DNA of 64,000 nt, taken from the NCBI RefSeq assembly GCF_004341625.1, contig NZ_SLZG01000011.1:1-64000 (forward strand). Direction: 5' to 3'. Positions within the stretch are counted from its first letter, which is position 1. Each line of letters opens with the position of its first letter. The DNA comes from Rhizobium sp. BK376. GTDB taxonomy: Bacteria > Pseudomonadota > Alphaproteobacteria > Rhizobiales > Rhizobiaceae. Below, piece after piece: positions 17,636 through 27,689 of the stretch. The notes beneath the pieces are model-generated. The model did not search any database, was not told the origin of the DNA, and worked only from the letters and a program-made list of their open reading frames with translations. The position numbers and the translations under genes were made by a program.

Positions 17636-18910
17636 TCAGTGCATTGCCAGAGAGGGATCGGAGGACGGTGGTGCATTCTGCGGGCGGAAGAGCTTGCCGC
17701 GCTCCGCGATGAGCACGAAGATCAGACCGACGACCGAAACACAGAAATAAGCGGCCACCATAGGCGTTGCGGTGCCATTATAGAACTGGCCGATGACAGC
17801 GCCAATAAGGGCGCCGCCGACCGTGCTCATGAAGCCGAGGACTGACGATGCCGTTCCTGCGACATGGCCGAGCGGCTCCATGGCCAGCGAATTGAAGTTC
17901 GAGCCGATCCAGCCGAACTGGAACATGGTCAGCGCGAAAAGCCCCATGAAGATAGGGAAGGGCATTGGCTGTGGCCCGAAGAGCTGGACCATCAGCCAGA
18001 TGAAGGATAGCGCCATGAAGGCCAGCAGCGAGAAGTGTGACAGCTTGCGCATGCCGAAGCGGCCGACGAACTGTGAATTGATGAAGGATGAGAAGGCCAT
18101 GAACAGCGCGACGCCACCAAAGGCGAGCGGTGTATAGACGCCGAGGCCATAGATGGTGTTGTAGATCTGCTGCGCCGAGTTGATGAAGCCGAACAGCGCT
18201 CCGAAGAGGAACGTGCTAGCGATGGTATAACAGAGGGCGACGCGGTTCGTCAGGAAGATAGCAAAGCCTGACAGCACCGATTTTGCGGTGAAGGGGCGCA
18301 CGTTTTCCGGTCGCAGCGTCTCGGGAAGGCGGAAGAACATCCAGATGCCGACCAGCGTCGCCATGGTGCCGATGAAGGCGAAAATCATGTGCCAGGTGCT
18401 GAACAGCATGATGACCTGGCCCGTACCAGGCGCGATGACGGGGACGACCATGAAGACCATCATGATTAGCGACATGACCTCGGCCATCTGACGGCCGCCG
18501 AAAACATCTCGAACAATGGAAATCGTGATGACGCGTGTTGCCGCCGAGCCGAGCCCCTGGATCAGCCGCAGGATAAGAAGTCCTGCAAAGGAGGGGATGA
18601 GAGCGATGCCGAAAGCGGACACGACATAGATGAAAAGGCCGATCAGCAGCGGAATGCGCCTGCCGAAGCGGTCCGACAGTGGTCCATAAAAGAGCTGCGC
18701 CGAGCCGAAACCGATGAGATAGGCGGTTACGACATATTGCCGATGATTTTCGTTATCGACCTGAAGACTGGCGCCGATCTGCTGCAGCGCTGGAAGCATG
18801 ATGTCGATCGCGAGAGAGTTGACCGCCATCAGAAAGGCTGCGAGTGCAATGAACTCGCGCTTGCCCATGGGCAGTTGCCCAGCGGACATGGCCTGTGAAG
18901 AATTCGCCAC
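17636..18910 (-). CDS. Bcr/CflA-type MFS multidrug exporter (upstream paralogue)
   Basis: A 424-residue 12-helix transporter with the same signature as its neighbour: GPLSDRFGRRIPLLIG (motif A) and a helix 4 beginning LRLIQGLGSAATRV. The two are homologous over their full length but clearly diverged. No regulator is adjacent. Substrate unknown. Confidence 0.9.
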   Translation of the reverse strand: MANSSQAMSAGQLPMGKREFIALAAFLMAVNSLAIDIMLPALQQIGASLQVDNENHRQYVVTAYLIGFGSAQLFYGPLSDRFGRRIPLLIGLFIYVVSAFGIALIPSFAGLLILRLIQGLGSAATRVITISIVRDVFGGRQMAEVMSLIMMVFMVVPVIAPGTGQVIMLFSTWHMIFAFIGTMATLVGIWMFFRLPETLRPENVRPFTAKSVLSGFAIFLTNRVALCYTIASTFLFGALFGFINSAQQIYNTIYGLGVYTPLAFGGVALFMAFSSFINSQFVGRFGMRKLSHFSLLAFMALSFIWLMVQLFGPQPMPFPIFMGLFALTMFQFGWIGSNFNSLAMEPLGHVAGTASSVLGFMSTVGGALIGAVIGQFYNGTATPMVAAYFCVSVVGLIFVLIAERGKLFRPQNAPPSSDPSLAMH

Positions 18911-18933
18911 GGTAGTATTCCCATAAACATGCC

Positions 18934-18962
18934 AAGGCGCTGCCGGAAAAGGCAGCGCCTTA
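18934..18962 (-). terminator. Stem-loop between grxD and the MFS pair
   Basis: AAGGCGCTGCC and GGCAGCGCCTT form an 11-bp perfect stem with a 6-base loop. It lies 47 bp beyond the grxD stop. Neither side has a long T-run, so it may be an mRNA-stabilising or Rho-assisted structure instead of a classical terminator. Confidence 0.55.
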
Positions 18963-19008
18963 TCAAATCAGTAGCTATGGAAACCGGACGAAAAGGTCCG
19001 GTAACCGG

Positions 19009-19344
19009 TCAAGCGGCGCCGCGAACGCTGATGCCGTTTTCCTCGAAGTGCTGCTGCAATTCACCGGCCTGGAACATTTCCCGGATGATGTCGCAACCGC
19101 CAATAAATTCGCCCTTTACGTAGAGCTGCGGAATGGTGGGCCAGTTGGAGTAATCCTTGATGCCCTGGCGGATTTCCGAATCAGCAAGAACGTTGATGCC
19201 CTTGTAGCCGACGCCGATGTAGTCAAGAATCTGCACGACCTGACCCGAGAAACCGCACTGCGGGAACTGCGGGGTGCCCTTCATGAAGAGAACAACGTCG
19301 TTGCTCTTGACCTCGTTGTCGATGAATTCGTTAATTCCGCTCAT
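19009..19344 (-). CDS. grxD: Grx4-family monothiol glutaredoxin
   Basis: A 111-residue monothiol glutaredoxin. The active-site CGFS is at residues 30-33, preceded by MKGTPQFPQ; glutathione-binding WPTIPQLYVKGEFIGGCDI follows. Such proteins carry a glutathione-ligated 2Fe-2S cluster and form hetero-complexes with BolA proteins in Fe-S trafficking and iron sensing. A bolA gene lies at 20855-21088 on the same strand, separated by an opposing gene. ATG 19344 follows AAAGGAAAAG; the frame is open to 19371. Confidence 0.95.
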   Translation of the reverse strand: MSGINEFIDNEVKSNDVVLFMKGTPQFPQCGFSGQVVQILDYIGVGYKGINVLADSEIRQGIKDYSNWPTIPQLYVKGEFIGGCDIIREMFQAGELQQHFEENGISVRGAA

Positions 19345-19669
19345 TTCTTTTCCTTTCACATACGGGTTCAAGGCCCGCAGTTCGTTCGTGCATTTTAGAT
19401 AGCATGTGGGAGTTTGTTTTCCAGTCGCAATAATGCATGGCAGGTTTTTTTAATCGGTAAACCGATGCGTGTAGGCAACAGTTCAGCAATGTCTCGATGT
19501 TTGAACCCGGCCGCCTGACTTGATATGGGATGTCTCCCGTCTCAGGCGTTGCGGTCACCTTAACGCAGCACCGTTTCGATTCCAGCCTGCCATTAAAAAG
19601 CCGGAAGGCAATGATGTGCGAAGGTTCCGTCTGCATTCCGCATCTCTCTGTTTGGACATGTAAATTATA
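19345..19669. other. Divergent intergenic region with two dyads
   Basis: 325 bp between grxD (minus) and the membrane hydrolase (plus) with no convincing gene. It contains the palindrome TCGGTAAACCGA at about 19455-19466 beside a T-run, and a bulged hairpin at 19512-19548 whose outer arms CGCCTGA and TCAGGCG enclose an inner GGGA/TCCC pair. These could be operators or part of a leader or small RNA; the sequence alone does not decide. Confidence 0.3.
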
Positions 19670-20869
19670 ATGAATCCCATTAAAAAGAGGGTGGTCCTTC
19701 ACTTCCCTGGTTTTGAGCCCCTCGACGCTTCTGCCCATCGTGCCCGCTACGACCGCTCTGCGAAGCAAAGTGCCAAGGCATGGGACTATTCGGCCGATGT
19801 CGGCCAGCTTCAGCCTTTCGGGATGGCGCCTTATTTTGATGTGAAGACCAGCGGCGCGGCATGGCAGACGCTTAGCCGAGTTCACATCCTGGATCACGAT
19901 GAGTTCGTCGGTCGTTTGAACGGCCGCAATTTCTTCTCCCGGGTTGTCCAGGGCTATCTGGCAGCTGCGCGTGTTGCGGTCGGTGGCGGGCTTTTCGGCT
20001 ATTTTCGTCATGCTTGGCGATTCGGCCTGTTCTTCATCTTTCCGTTTCTTCTGATGTTTGTTGGTCTGGCCATCGCCGCAGCAATCGTTGCGGCGCCTTA
20101 TGCAGCCGAGCTTTCAGTCTGGCATTTTCTCTGGAGCGCACCGCTTGCGGCAGCGTTCATGATTTTCGCCTTCCTGCCTTTTGCAGCGCGTTTTCATACG
20201 CTGCATCTGTTTGCGGATTGGGAGCTGGCGGTGGCCATGGCCGGGCTGAATCGGCTGAGCGCTCAGCAGTGGATCGAAGCCTGCGCGACAAGCGCACGGC
20301 GCGCGCTGGAAGAGCCGGCGGATGAATATGTCATCTCGTCACATAGTATGGGGTCCAGCATTGCCGTGCATGTGATCGGACTGCTTCTCGAGCAGGAGCC
20401 CGAGCTTTTCGCCGACAAGCGCGTCGTGTTCACATCGCTTGGCAGCGCCATATTGCAATGTGCGCTGCTGCGGTCGGCCCACGTCTTGCGTTCACGTGTC
20501 GGGTTGCTCGCCCGCTGCCAGAACATACACTGGATCGACGTTCATTGCCTGACCGATGCGATCCACTTCTACAAGGTGCCAGTCGTGGCGGTTTGCGGTC
20601 ACAAGGCTGCGCCGCAGGCGGCTATCACCACAGTACGTTTCAAGACCATGCTCACCGAAGAGCATTATCGCAAGATCAAGCGGGATCTACTGCGCGTTCA
20701 TCGCCAATATGTATTGGGTCCCGATGAGCGGGCGGCTTTCGATTTCACCCTGATGACGGCGGGGCCATTGCCTGCCTCGGCATTTGCAACGTTCACGCGG
20801 GCAAACATGCCGAGCCTGGCGCTTGCCGGCGAGGGGCCGGCAGAGCGCGTTGCCTCAATCGGGGGCTGA
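19670..20869 (+). CDS. Membrane-anchored alpha/beta-hydrolase-like protein
   Basis: A 399-residue protein. The N-terminus has VVLHFPGFEP, which looks like the first strand and oxyanion loop of an alpha/beta hydrolase. Two hydrophobic helices follow at about residues 120-145 and 155-175. Then comes a nucleophile-elbow-like VISSHSMGSSIAVHV (S-x-S-x-G-S, near 222-236). A catalytic histidine is not obvious. I do not recognise a named family. It is transcribed against its neighbours and its 3' end overlaps that of bolA by 15 bp. Confidence 0.65.
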   Translation: MNPIKKRVVLHFPGFEPLDASAHRARYDRSAKQSAKAWDYSADVGQLQPFGMAPYFDVKTSGAAWQTLSRVHILDHDEFVGRLNGRNFFSRVVQGYLAAARVAVGGGLFGYFRHAWRFGLFFIFPFLLMFVGLAIAAAIVAAPYAAELSVWHFLWSAPLAAAFMIFAFLPFAARFHTLHLFADWELAVAMAGLNRLSAQQWIEACATSARRALEEPADEYVISSHSMGSSIAVHVIGLLLEQEPELFADKRVVFTSLGSAILQCALLRSAHVLRSRVGLLARCQNIHWIDVHCLTDAIHFYKVPVVAVCGHKAAPQAAITTVRFKTMLTEEHYRKIKRDLLRVHRQYVLGPDERAAFDFTLMTAGPLPASAFATFTRANMPSLALAGEGPAERVASIGG

Positions 20870-21088
20870 TGTCTGCAGGGCAAGGGCGTGCAGCACGCCG
20901 CCCATATTGCCCTGCAGCGCATTGTAGACCATCTGGTGCTGCTGCACGCGGCTCTTGCCGCGAAAAGCTTCTGCCACGACTTCCGCAGCATAGTGGTCAC
21001 CATCCCCGGCCAGGTCACGAATCGTCACCTTAGCGCCGGGTATGCCCGCCTTGATCATGTCTTCGATATCGCCGGGATTCATCGGCAT
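20855..21088 (-). CDS. bolA: BolA-family protein
   Basis: A 77-residue BolA-like protein: MPMNPGDIEDMIKAGIPGAKVTI, then DGDHYAAEVVAEAF and the RVQQHQMVYNAL motif. The histidine in QQHQ is the one used as cluster ligand in BolA-Grx complexes. It lies 19 bp downstream of purL on the same strand, and Grx4 is encoded 1.5 kb further on. Short BolA proteins of this type act with monothiol glutaredoxins in Fe-S cluster transfer or iron regulation. Confidence 0.92.
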   Translation of the reverse strand: MPMNPGDIEDMIKAGIPGAKVTIRDLAGDGDHYAAEVVAEAFRGKSRVQQHQMVYNALQGNMGGVLHALALQTSAPD

Positions 21089-21107
21089 GCGGGGCTATTC
21101 CTTATTC

Positions 21108-23339
<2,232 letters not shown>

Positions 23340-23410
23340 GAGCGCGAGAGAGTCCTTGCCGGTGACGGGATTGGCGTCTCTTTAGCGCAAGTGAAGAGGT
23401 CATGCGACAG

Positions 23411-23440
23411 GAAAATGGCCGCCCTTCACAGGACGGCCAT
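23411..23440 (-). terminator. Rho-independent terminator after the PagL-like gene
   Basis: On the minus strand ATGGCCGTCC-loop-GGGCGGCCAT is followed by TTTTCC. It lies 30 bp beyond the stop at 23470 and 70 bp ahead of purL, so purL is probably transcribed from its own promoter. Confidence 0.75.
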
Positions 23441-23469
23441 GCAGAATAGATCATGAATTCAGCTGAGGC

Positions 23470-24108
23470 TTAGAACTTGTAGCCAACCATGAGACCGGCG
23501 CGGGTCATGCCGCCATTCGGGCCGTCGCAAAGATTGGCGTGCGAGGAGTGGGCAACCTGGGCCATCAGGCTCCAGTGGCTGTCGAAATTATAGCCGGCGC
23601 CGAGATATTCGTGGAAGAGCAGATGACAGCCGAGCTTCGGACCATCGTTTTCGTCCGTCAGGTTGCCGTTGTGGACGACGCCGCCAAAGCCCGCTTCGGT
23701 GAAGAAGCCGTTGGGATTTGTCAGTGTCCAGCTCAGGCCACCATAAAGCTGCTGCGCTGCGGTATGGGTCGTGCCGATCGACGTGCCGATATGGATGCGC
23801 GGATGGAGGAGCTGGCCTTTCCAGTCGTCGGCCGGATTATAGCCAAACGGATTGAACAGGACCATCACGTCGGGCATGACGCCGTCTTCGCGATCGTGAC
23901 CGTCCTCAATCGAACCGCTCAAGCCAAAGCGCAATTCATCAAAAATCTTTGGGGCGGGAGCAGCCGCGGGGGCTGCGGGAGGGGCCGATGCAGGCTGAAG
24001 ATCGGCACCAGAAGCTGGCTGATAGGCAATAGCAACTGAACTCAAAAGCACAAAAGCGGACAATGCGTTTCTCGAAAAACGTCTAACGAGATCGACGTGC
24101 AGGCTCAT
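23470..24108 (-). CDS. PagL-like acyloxyacyl hydrolase (lipid A 3-O-deacylase family)
   Basis: A 212-residue predicted outer-membrane protein. Residues 1-35 form a signal peptide, followed by an Ala/Pro-rich spacer (36-53) and a beta-rich domain ending in GYKF, a C-terminal aromatic typical of outer-membrane barrels. The sequence VAHSSHANLC (185-194) resembles the His-x-Ser pair of PagL enzymes, which remove the 3-linked acyl chain of lipid A. The catalytic glutamate expected about 12 residues after the serine is not evident (GPNGGMTRAG). The activity is therefore uncertain. ATG 24108 gives the best signal peptide. Confidence 0.7.
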   Translation of the reverse strand: MSLHVDLVRRFSRNALSAFVLLSSVAIAYQPASGADLQPASAPPAAPAAAPAPKIFDELRFGLSGSIEDGHDREDGVMPDVMVLFNPFGYNPADDWKGQLLHPRIHIGTSIGTTHTAAQQLYGGLSWTLTNPNGFFTEAGFGGVVHNGNLTDENDGPKLGCHLLFHEYLGAGYNFDSHWSLMAQVAHSSHANLCDGPNGGMTRAGLMVGYKF

Positions 24109-24223
24109 GCAAGAATCCTCAAGAAACCCGCGACTCGCGGGCAGGCTACGCAATTCCTAGCATCGCGAGCGAGATGGTAAAGGAGGCTTGGTATTTCGAT
24201 GAGGTATTTGAAATTGCTGATGT

Positions 24224-24246
24224 AAAACCGCAACAGCAGCTGTTGC
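24224..24246 (-). terminator. Short terminator-like hairpin after the MocR gene
   Basis: GCAACAG-CTG-CTGTTGC on the minus strand followed by GGTTTT, starting 11 bp beyond the MocR stop. The stem is 7 bp with a 3-base loop, so termination strength is doubtful. Confidence 0.5.
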
Positions 24247-24256
24247 GCTAGCAAAA

Positions 24257-25675
24257 TCAGCTATAGCTATCGTAGCTTGCAGAGCCATTGTCCAATAGCC
24301 GGCGAAGGGTCATCAGACCGGCAGCAACCTCCTCGCGACCTTGCGGAGAGGAGAATGCAACGCGAACGCGATGGTAGACTTTGTCGGTGCGCCCCGCTTT
24401 GAATTCGTCTTCGTCATCCACCAGAACGCCGTCGGCCAGGGCTGCATTCTTGAACGTGCCGGATAGCCAGGGCTCGGGCAGCTTCAGCCAGAGAAACGGT
24501 ACATGCGGATGAGAATTGAAATCGGAACCGGCCAGGATTTCGCGCGCCAGCGCTTCGCGGGCACGGATCTCCTCCGCGCTTTTGCGGCGCAGCGCTTCCG
24601 CGTGGCCCTCGAGCACCAGCCGGGCACCGGTCTCAGCCAGGATGAAGGGCAGGCCGCCCGTCGTCATCTTGTGCGTGATCCTGATGCGCTGGGCAAAATG
24701 CTGCGGGCAGGCGACCCAGCCGCCTCGCACGCCCGCCGTTACCGCCTTCGATAGGCCACTGACCAGGAAGGTGCGTTCCGGCGCAAGGCTTGCGATCAGC
24801 GGGTTCTGGTCCTGCGTCATGCCGCCGTAGAGGTCGTCCTCGATCAGCCAGACGCTGTGGCGGCGAGCGATTGCAATGATTGCCCTGCGTCTCGCTTCGG
24901 GCATGGTGGCGACCGTCGGATTGTGCGCGGTCGGCATCAGGAAGGCCAGACGCGGGTGCTGCTGCTGGCAGACGCGCTCAAAATCATCCGGGATGATGCC
25001 CTGCTCGTCGGAATCGACAAGGATCGATCTTCGCCCGAGAAGCCGAGCGCCGCGGCTGACCTGGGTATAGGTCAGATTTTCAAAGACGATCTTGTCGCCG
25101 GGGGAGGTGACGGCGGAGATGACTGCGATTGCAGCGGCATGGGCGCCGAGTGTCGGCACGACATTCTCCACGTCGGGATACCAGCCATTGCGGCCAAGCC
25201 AGGCGCGTCCCGCCGCAAACCAACTCGCTGGGAAGTTCCGCGAATAGGACGAAATCTCAAGCTGATGGTCCCGGCTGATTTCCGTGAAGAGCCGACCGAT
25301 GATTTCGCCCTGACCGATGTCGGGCGCCGCCGTTGTGTCGAAGCGAATCTTGTCGCCCGGCGCATCGAAGCCTCGGGTGCCGGCGAGTGCCTGGGTAATG
25401 GGATCGGCTTGCTCGATGGGTTTGCTGTTGGCGCGATCCAACACGTAGGTGCCACGCCCGACCTCGCCTGCGACCAGTCCTCGTTCGTGAACCAGCGCAT
25501 AGGCCCGGCTGATTGTCCCGATTGTCACCCCTATGTCATAGGCAAGATTGCGCTGAGGCGGGAGCTTGGTGCCGGGCGGCAAAACGCCATGGCTGATCGC
25601 GGATTCGATACTGTCCGCAACTCGGATATAAACGGGGCCAACGCCGCTCGATAGGTCTGGTAGCCAGTTTGTCAT
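24257..25675 (-). CDS. MocR-type transcriptional regulator (GntR HTH fused to aminotransferase-like domain)
   Basis: A 472-residue regulator. Residues 1-80 are a GntR winged helix (GTKLPPQRNLAYDIGVTIGT, then ERGLVAGEVGRGTYV). Residues about 110-465 are a class-I aminotransferase-like domain with HNPT at 251-254, EDDLYG near 279 and the PLP-binding lysine in SGLSKAVTAG (K310). MocR proteins sense PLP or amino compounds and often control a divergent gene. The divergent gene here encodes a DUF1127 protein, and an inverted repeat sits between them. No vitamin B6 or GABA genes are adjacent, so the ligand is unknown. Confidence 0.9.
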   Translation of the reverse strand: MTNWLPDLSSGVGPVYIRVADSIESAISHGVLPPGTKLPPQRNLAYDIGVTIGTISRAYALVHERGLVAGEVGRGTYVLDRANSKPIEQADPITQALAGTRGFDAPGDKIRFDTTAAPDIGQGEIIGRLFTEISRDHQLEISSYSRNFPASWFAAGRAWLGRNGWYPDVENVVPTLGAHAAAIAVISAVTSPGDKIVFENLTYTQVSRGARLLGRRSILVDSDEQGIIPDDFERVCQQQHPRLAFLMPTAHNPTVATMPEARRRAIIAIARRHSVWLIEDDLYGGMTQDQNPLIASLAPERTFLVSGLSKAVTAGVRGGWVACPQHFAQRIRITHKMTTGGLPFILAETGARLVLEGHAEALRRKSAEEIRAREALAREILAGSDFNSHPHVPFLWLKLPEPWLSGTFKNAALADGVLVDDEDEFKAGRTDKVYHRVRVAFSSPQGREEVAAGLMTLRRLLDNGSASYDSYS

Positions 25676-25690
25676 GGGGACAATTTGATA

Positions 25691-25727
25691 GATTGATCCC
25701 TACCCATTGTCAAGAATAGGGTCAATT
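25691..25727. promoter_or_regulatory. Inverted repeat between the MocR and DUF1127 genes, candidate operator
   Basis: ATTGATCCCTA (25692-25702) and TAGGGTCAATT (25717-25727) are inverted copies apart from one extra base in the first arm. The dyad lies in the 88-bp divergent spacer, 16 bp ahead of the MocR start, where an autoregulatory operator would be expected. Confidence 0.5.
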
Positions 25728-25763
25728 CGACGCGAATGTAGCGAGTCCAATATCGAATCGACG

Positions 25764-26000
25764 ATGGCAATGGATACAATAAATACAATTGAGAGAGCGG
25801 CGCACCAATCGCGTCCGCGCGCAGCTTCACTTTCCTTGAAGGGCGTATTTCACCGTTTTTGCCATCTACTTTGGACTTGGTACGAAAAGCGTGAAAGCAG
25901 GCGGACGCTGCGCGATCTGACCGACGATCAGCTCAATGACATCGGGATCACACGTCGCGAGGCGAGGACCGAGGTCAGTAAATCATTCTTCTGGGATTGA
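25764..26000 (+). CDS. DUF1127 small protein
   Basis: A 78-residue protein with a C-terminal DUF1127 domain: YEKRESRRTLRDLTDDQLND then IGITRREA, the standard arginine-rich helix ending with an ADIG/NDIG motif. In alphaproteobacteria small arginine-rich DUF1127 proteins bind RNA and influence sRNA maturation and phosphate or carbon metabolism; longer versions such as this have an N-terminal extension of unclear use. It is divergent from the MocR regulator. The start codon is uncertain: ATG 25764 was preferred to upstream TTG 25707. Confidence 0.82.
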   Translation: MAMDTINTIERAAHQSRPRAASLSLKGVFHRFCHLLWTWYEKRESRRTLRDLTDDQLNDIGITRREARTEVSKSFFWD

Positions 26001-26029
26001 TCCACGATGGAGCTGGATGCGACGGCTGC

Positions 26030-26428
26030 TCAGCAGCCCTTGTTGCCGTTGGCCCAGCGGTTGACGTCGCCGGTGATCTGGGCGGCAGAAGCGCCGCTCA
26101 TCATCGGACCGAAGGCCTCGAGCTTGGCCGGATTGCCTTCCGCCTGAACGACCAGTGAGGGCCGGCCGGTCGGGTGGCCGCGATCGACGATCAGGATACG
26201 CGGCCGGCCGGTATACGAATTGAGCTCCGGCGCCAGTTGATATTTTGCAAAGGTCGGATTGGCCGACTTGAACCAGCAGGCGTTCGCGCTCAGCATGATG
26301 CGTTCCATCGTCGACAGCGCGTCCTTATCGGTTGTCACGACCGGCGCATGCGACTGGCAGGACGCCACCAGAGCGCCGAGAACGGCAAGGAGGACGGACA
26401 TGCGGAGGGCGACGGAAGGATGACGCAT
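26030..26428 (-). CDS. Predicted lipoprotein, hypothetical
   Basis: A 132-residue protein with a type II signal peptide: MRHPSVALRMSVLLAVLGAL followed by VASC, giving the acylated Cys at residue 24. The rest is a small domain with a second cysteine (NACWFKS) and a C-terminal Cys. I do not recognise the family. It converges on the DUF1127 gene (29 bp between stops) and lies 58 bp downstream of purQ on the same strand, so it could be co-transcribed with the purine genes. The ATG at 26428 is preceded by AAAGAGAG. Confidence 0.75.
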   Translation of the reverse strand: MRHPSVALRMSVLLAVLGALVASCQSHAPVVTTDKDALSTMERIMLSANACWFKSANPTFAKYQLAPELNSYTGRPRILIVDRGHPTGRPSLVVQAEGNPAKLEAFGPMMSGASAAQITGDVNRWANGNKGC

Positions 26429-26486
26429 CAATCTCTCTTTCGGGATCGGCTTTGAGGGAGCATGCGGGGGAATGCAGCCTGTTTGA

Positions 26487-27158
26487 TCAGGCTGCGATGA
26501 CATCCAGCGCGGAAGCGAAAAGCCCGCGCCCGTCAGCACCGCCATGGGCGGCTTCAATGAGATTTTCGGGATGCGGCATCATGCCGAGCACATTGCCCTG
26601 CGCATTCATAACGGCGGCGATATCGTTGATGGAGCCGTTCGGATTGGTTCCTTCTGCATAGCGGAACACAACCTGACCTTCCCCTTCGATCCGGGCCAGG
26701 GTCTCGGCGTCGGCGAAATAATTGCCGTCGTGGTGGGCGATCGGGCAGCGGATGATCTGACCCTTCGCATAGGCGCGGGTGAAGTCGGTCTCGGCGTTGA
26801 CGACTTCGAGCTTGATCTGCTTGCAGACGAATTTCAGGGAGGCATTGCGCATCAGAGCGCCGGGCAGCATGCCGGCTTCGACCAGGATCTGGAAACCGTT
26901 GCAGACGCCAAGCACCTTCACGCCTTTGTTCGCCTTCTCCTTGATCGCCTGCATGACAGGCATGCGGGCTGCGATCGCGCCGCAGCGGAGATAGTCTCCA
27001 TAGGAGAAGCCGCCCGGAATGACGATGAGATCTACATCCGGAATCTCGGTCTCCGTCTGCCAGACCGTAACAGGGGCTACTCCCGAGATCTTGGTAAGGG
27101 CGGCGATCATGTCGCGATCACGATTGAGGCCGGGAAGCTGTACGACTGCTGACTTCAT
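26487..27158 (-). CDS. purQ: Phosphoribosylformylglycinamidine synthase subunit PurQ
   Basis: A 223-residue class-I glutamine amidotransferase that supplies ammonia to PurL. The catalytic cysteine is in GVCNGFQIL (near residue 86) and the histidine/glutamate pair in MMPHPEN (near 196). The N-terminal VVQLPGLNRDRD and IPGGFSYGDYLRCGA are typical of PurQ. It overlaps the preceding small coiled-coil ORF by 4 bp (ATGA), so translation is coupled. Confidence 0.97.
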   Translation of the reverse strand: MKSAVVQLPGLNRDRDMIAALTKISGVAPVTVWQTETEIPDVDLIVIPGGFSYGDYLRCGAIAARMPVMQAIKEKANKGVKVLGVCNGFQILVEAGMLPGALMRNASLKFVCKQIKLEVVNAETDFTRAYAKGQIIRCPIAHHDGNYFADAETLARIEGEGQVVFRYAEGTNPNGSINDIAAVMNAQGNVLGMMPHPENLIEAAHGGADGRGLFASALDVIAA

Positions 27159-27409
27159 GGGTGAGGTTCAAACCTTGCTTGTGCTTCTGCGAGTTCACGC
27201 AATTCGAGGCGGTTTTCGATGCGTTCAAGGCGGTCCAGCACCTGCGTCTGAACAGAATGCAAATTGTTGATATCGCCTTGCATGACATGCATATGGTTGC
27301 GGAGACTGTTGATGTCATGACGCATGTCGCGCTGCCCATCTCTCAGGAAAGCGATGTCAGTCTGAATTTTCCTCAGAATCTCGAACATCAATTCCTGTTG
27401 TTCAGTCAT
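27155..27409 (-). CDS. Small coiled-coil protein coupled to purQ
   Basis: An 84-residue protein with heptad-like hydrophobic spacing through most of its length (LMFEILRKIQTDIAFLRDG, INSLRNHMHVM, LDRLERIENRLELREL), predicted to form a coiled coil. I do not recognise a named family. It lies between purS and purQ with a 16-bp gap to the former and an ATGA overlap with the latter, so it belongs to the purine transcript. A structural or adaptor role in FGAM synthase would be speculation. Confidence 0.75.
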   Translation of the reverse strand: MTEQQELMFEILRKIQTDIAFLRDGQRDMRHDINSLRNHMHVMQGDINNLHSVQTQVLDRLERIENRLELRELAEAQARFEPHP

Positions 27410-27425
27410 CGCATCCCCGCAACCA

Positions 27426-27668
27426 TCAGTCGAGAGAAATACTATAGTTCTCGATCACCGTGTTGGCGAGGAGTTTATCGCACATGGCCTTGAGATCAGC
27501 CTCGGCCTTCGCCTTGTCGACGCCGGCAAGTTCGAGGTCGAAGACCTTTCCCTGACGGACCTGGTCAACGCCTTCAAAGCCGAGGGCGCCGAGCGCGCCT
27601 TCGATTGCCTTGCCCTGCGGATCGAGAACGCCGTTCTTCAGCGTAACGGTAACACGAGCCTTGATCAC
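27426..27668 (-). CDS. purS: Phosphoribosylformylglycinamidine synthase subunit PurS
   Basis: An 80-residue PurS subunit, the small dimeric bridge that holds PurL and PurQ together for ammonia transfer. The opening IKARVTVTLKNGVLDPQGKA is the family signature, and VRQGKVFDLEL and the closing NTVIENYSI match. It starts 21 bp after purC. Confidence 0.95.
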   Translation of the reverse strand: MIKARVTVTLKNGVLDPQGKAIEGALGALGFEGVDQVRQGKVFDLELAGVDKAKAEADLKAMCDKLLANTVIENYSISLD

Positions 27669-27689
27669 GATTGTCCTTCCATATGCCTT

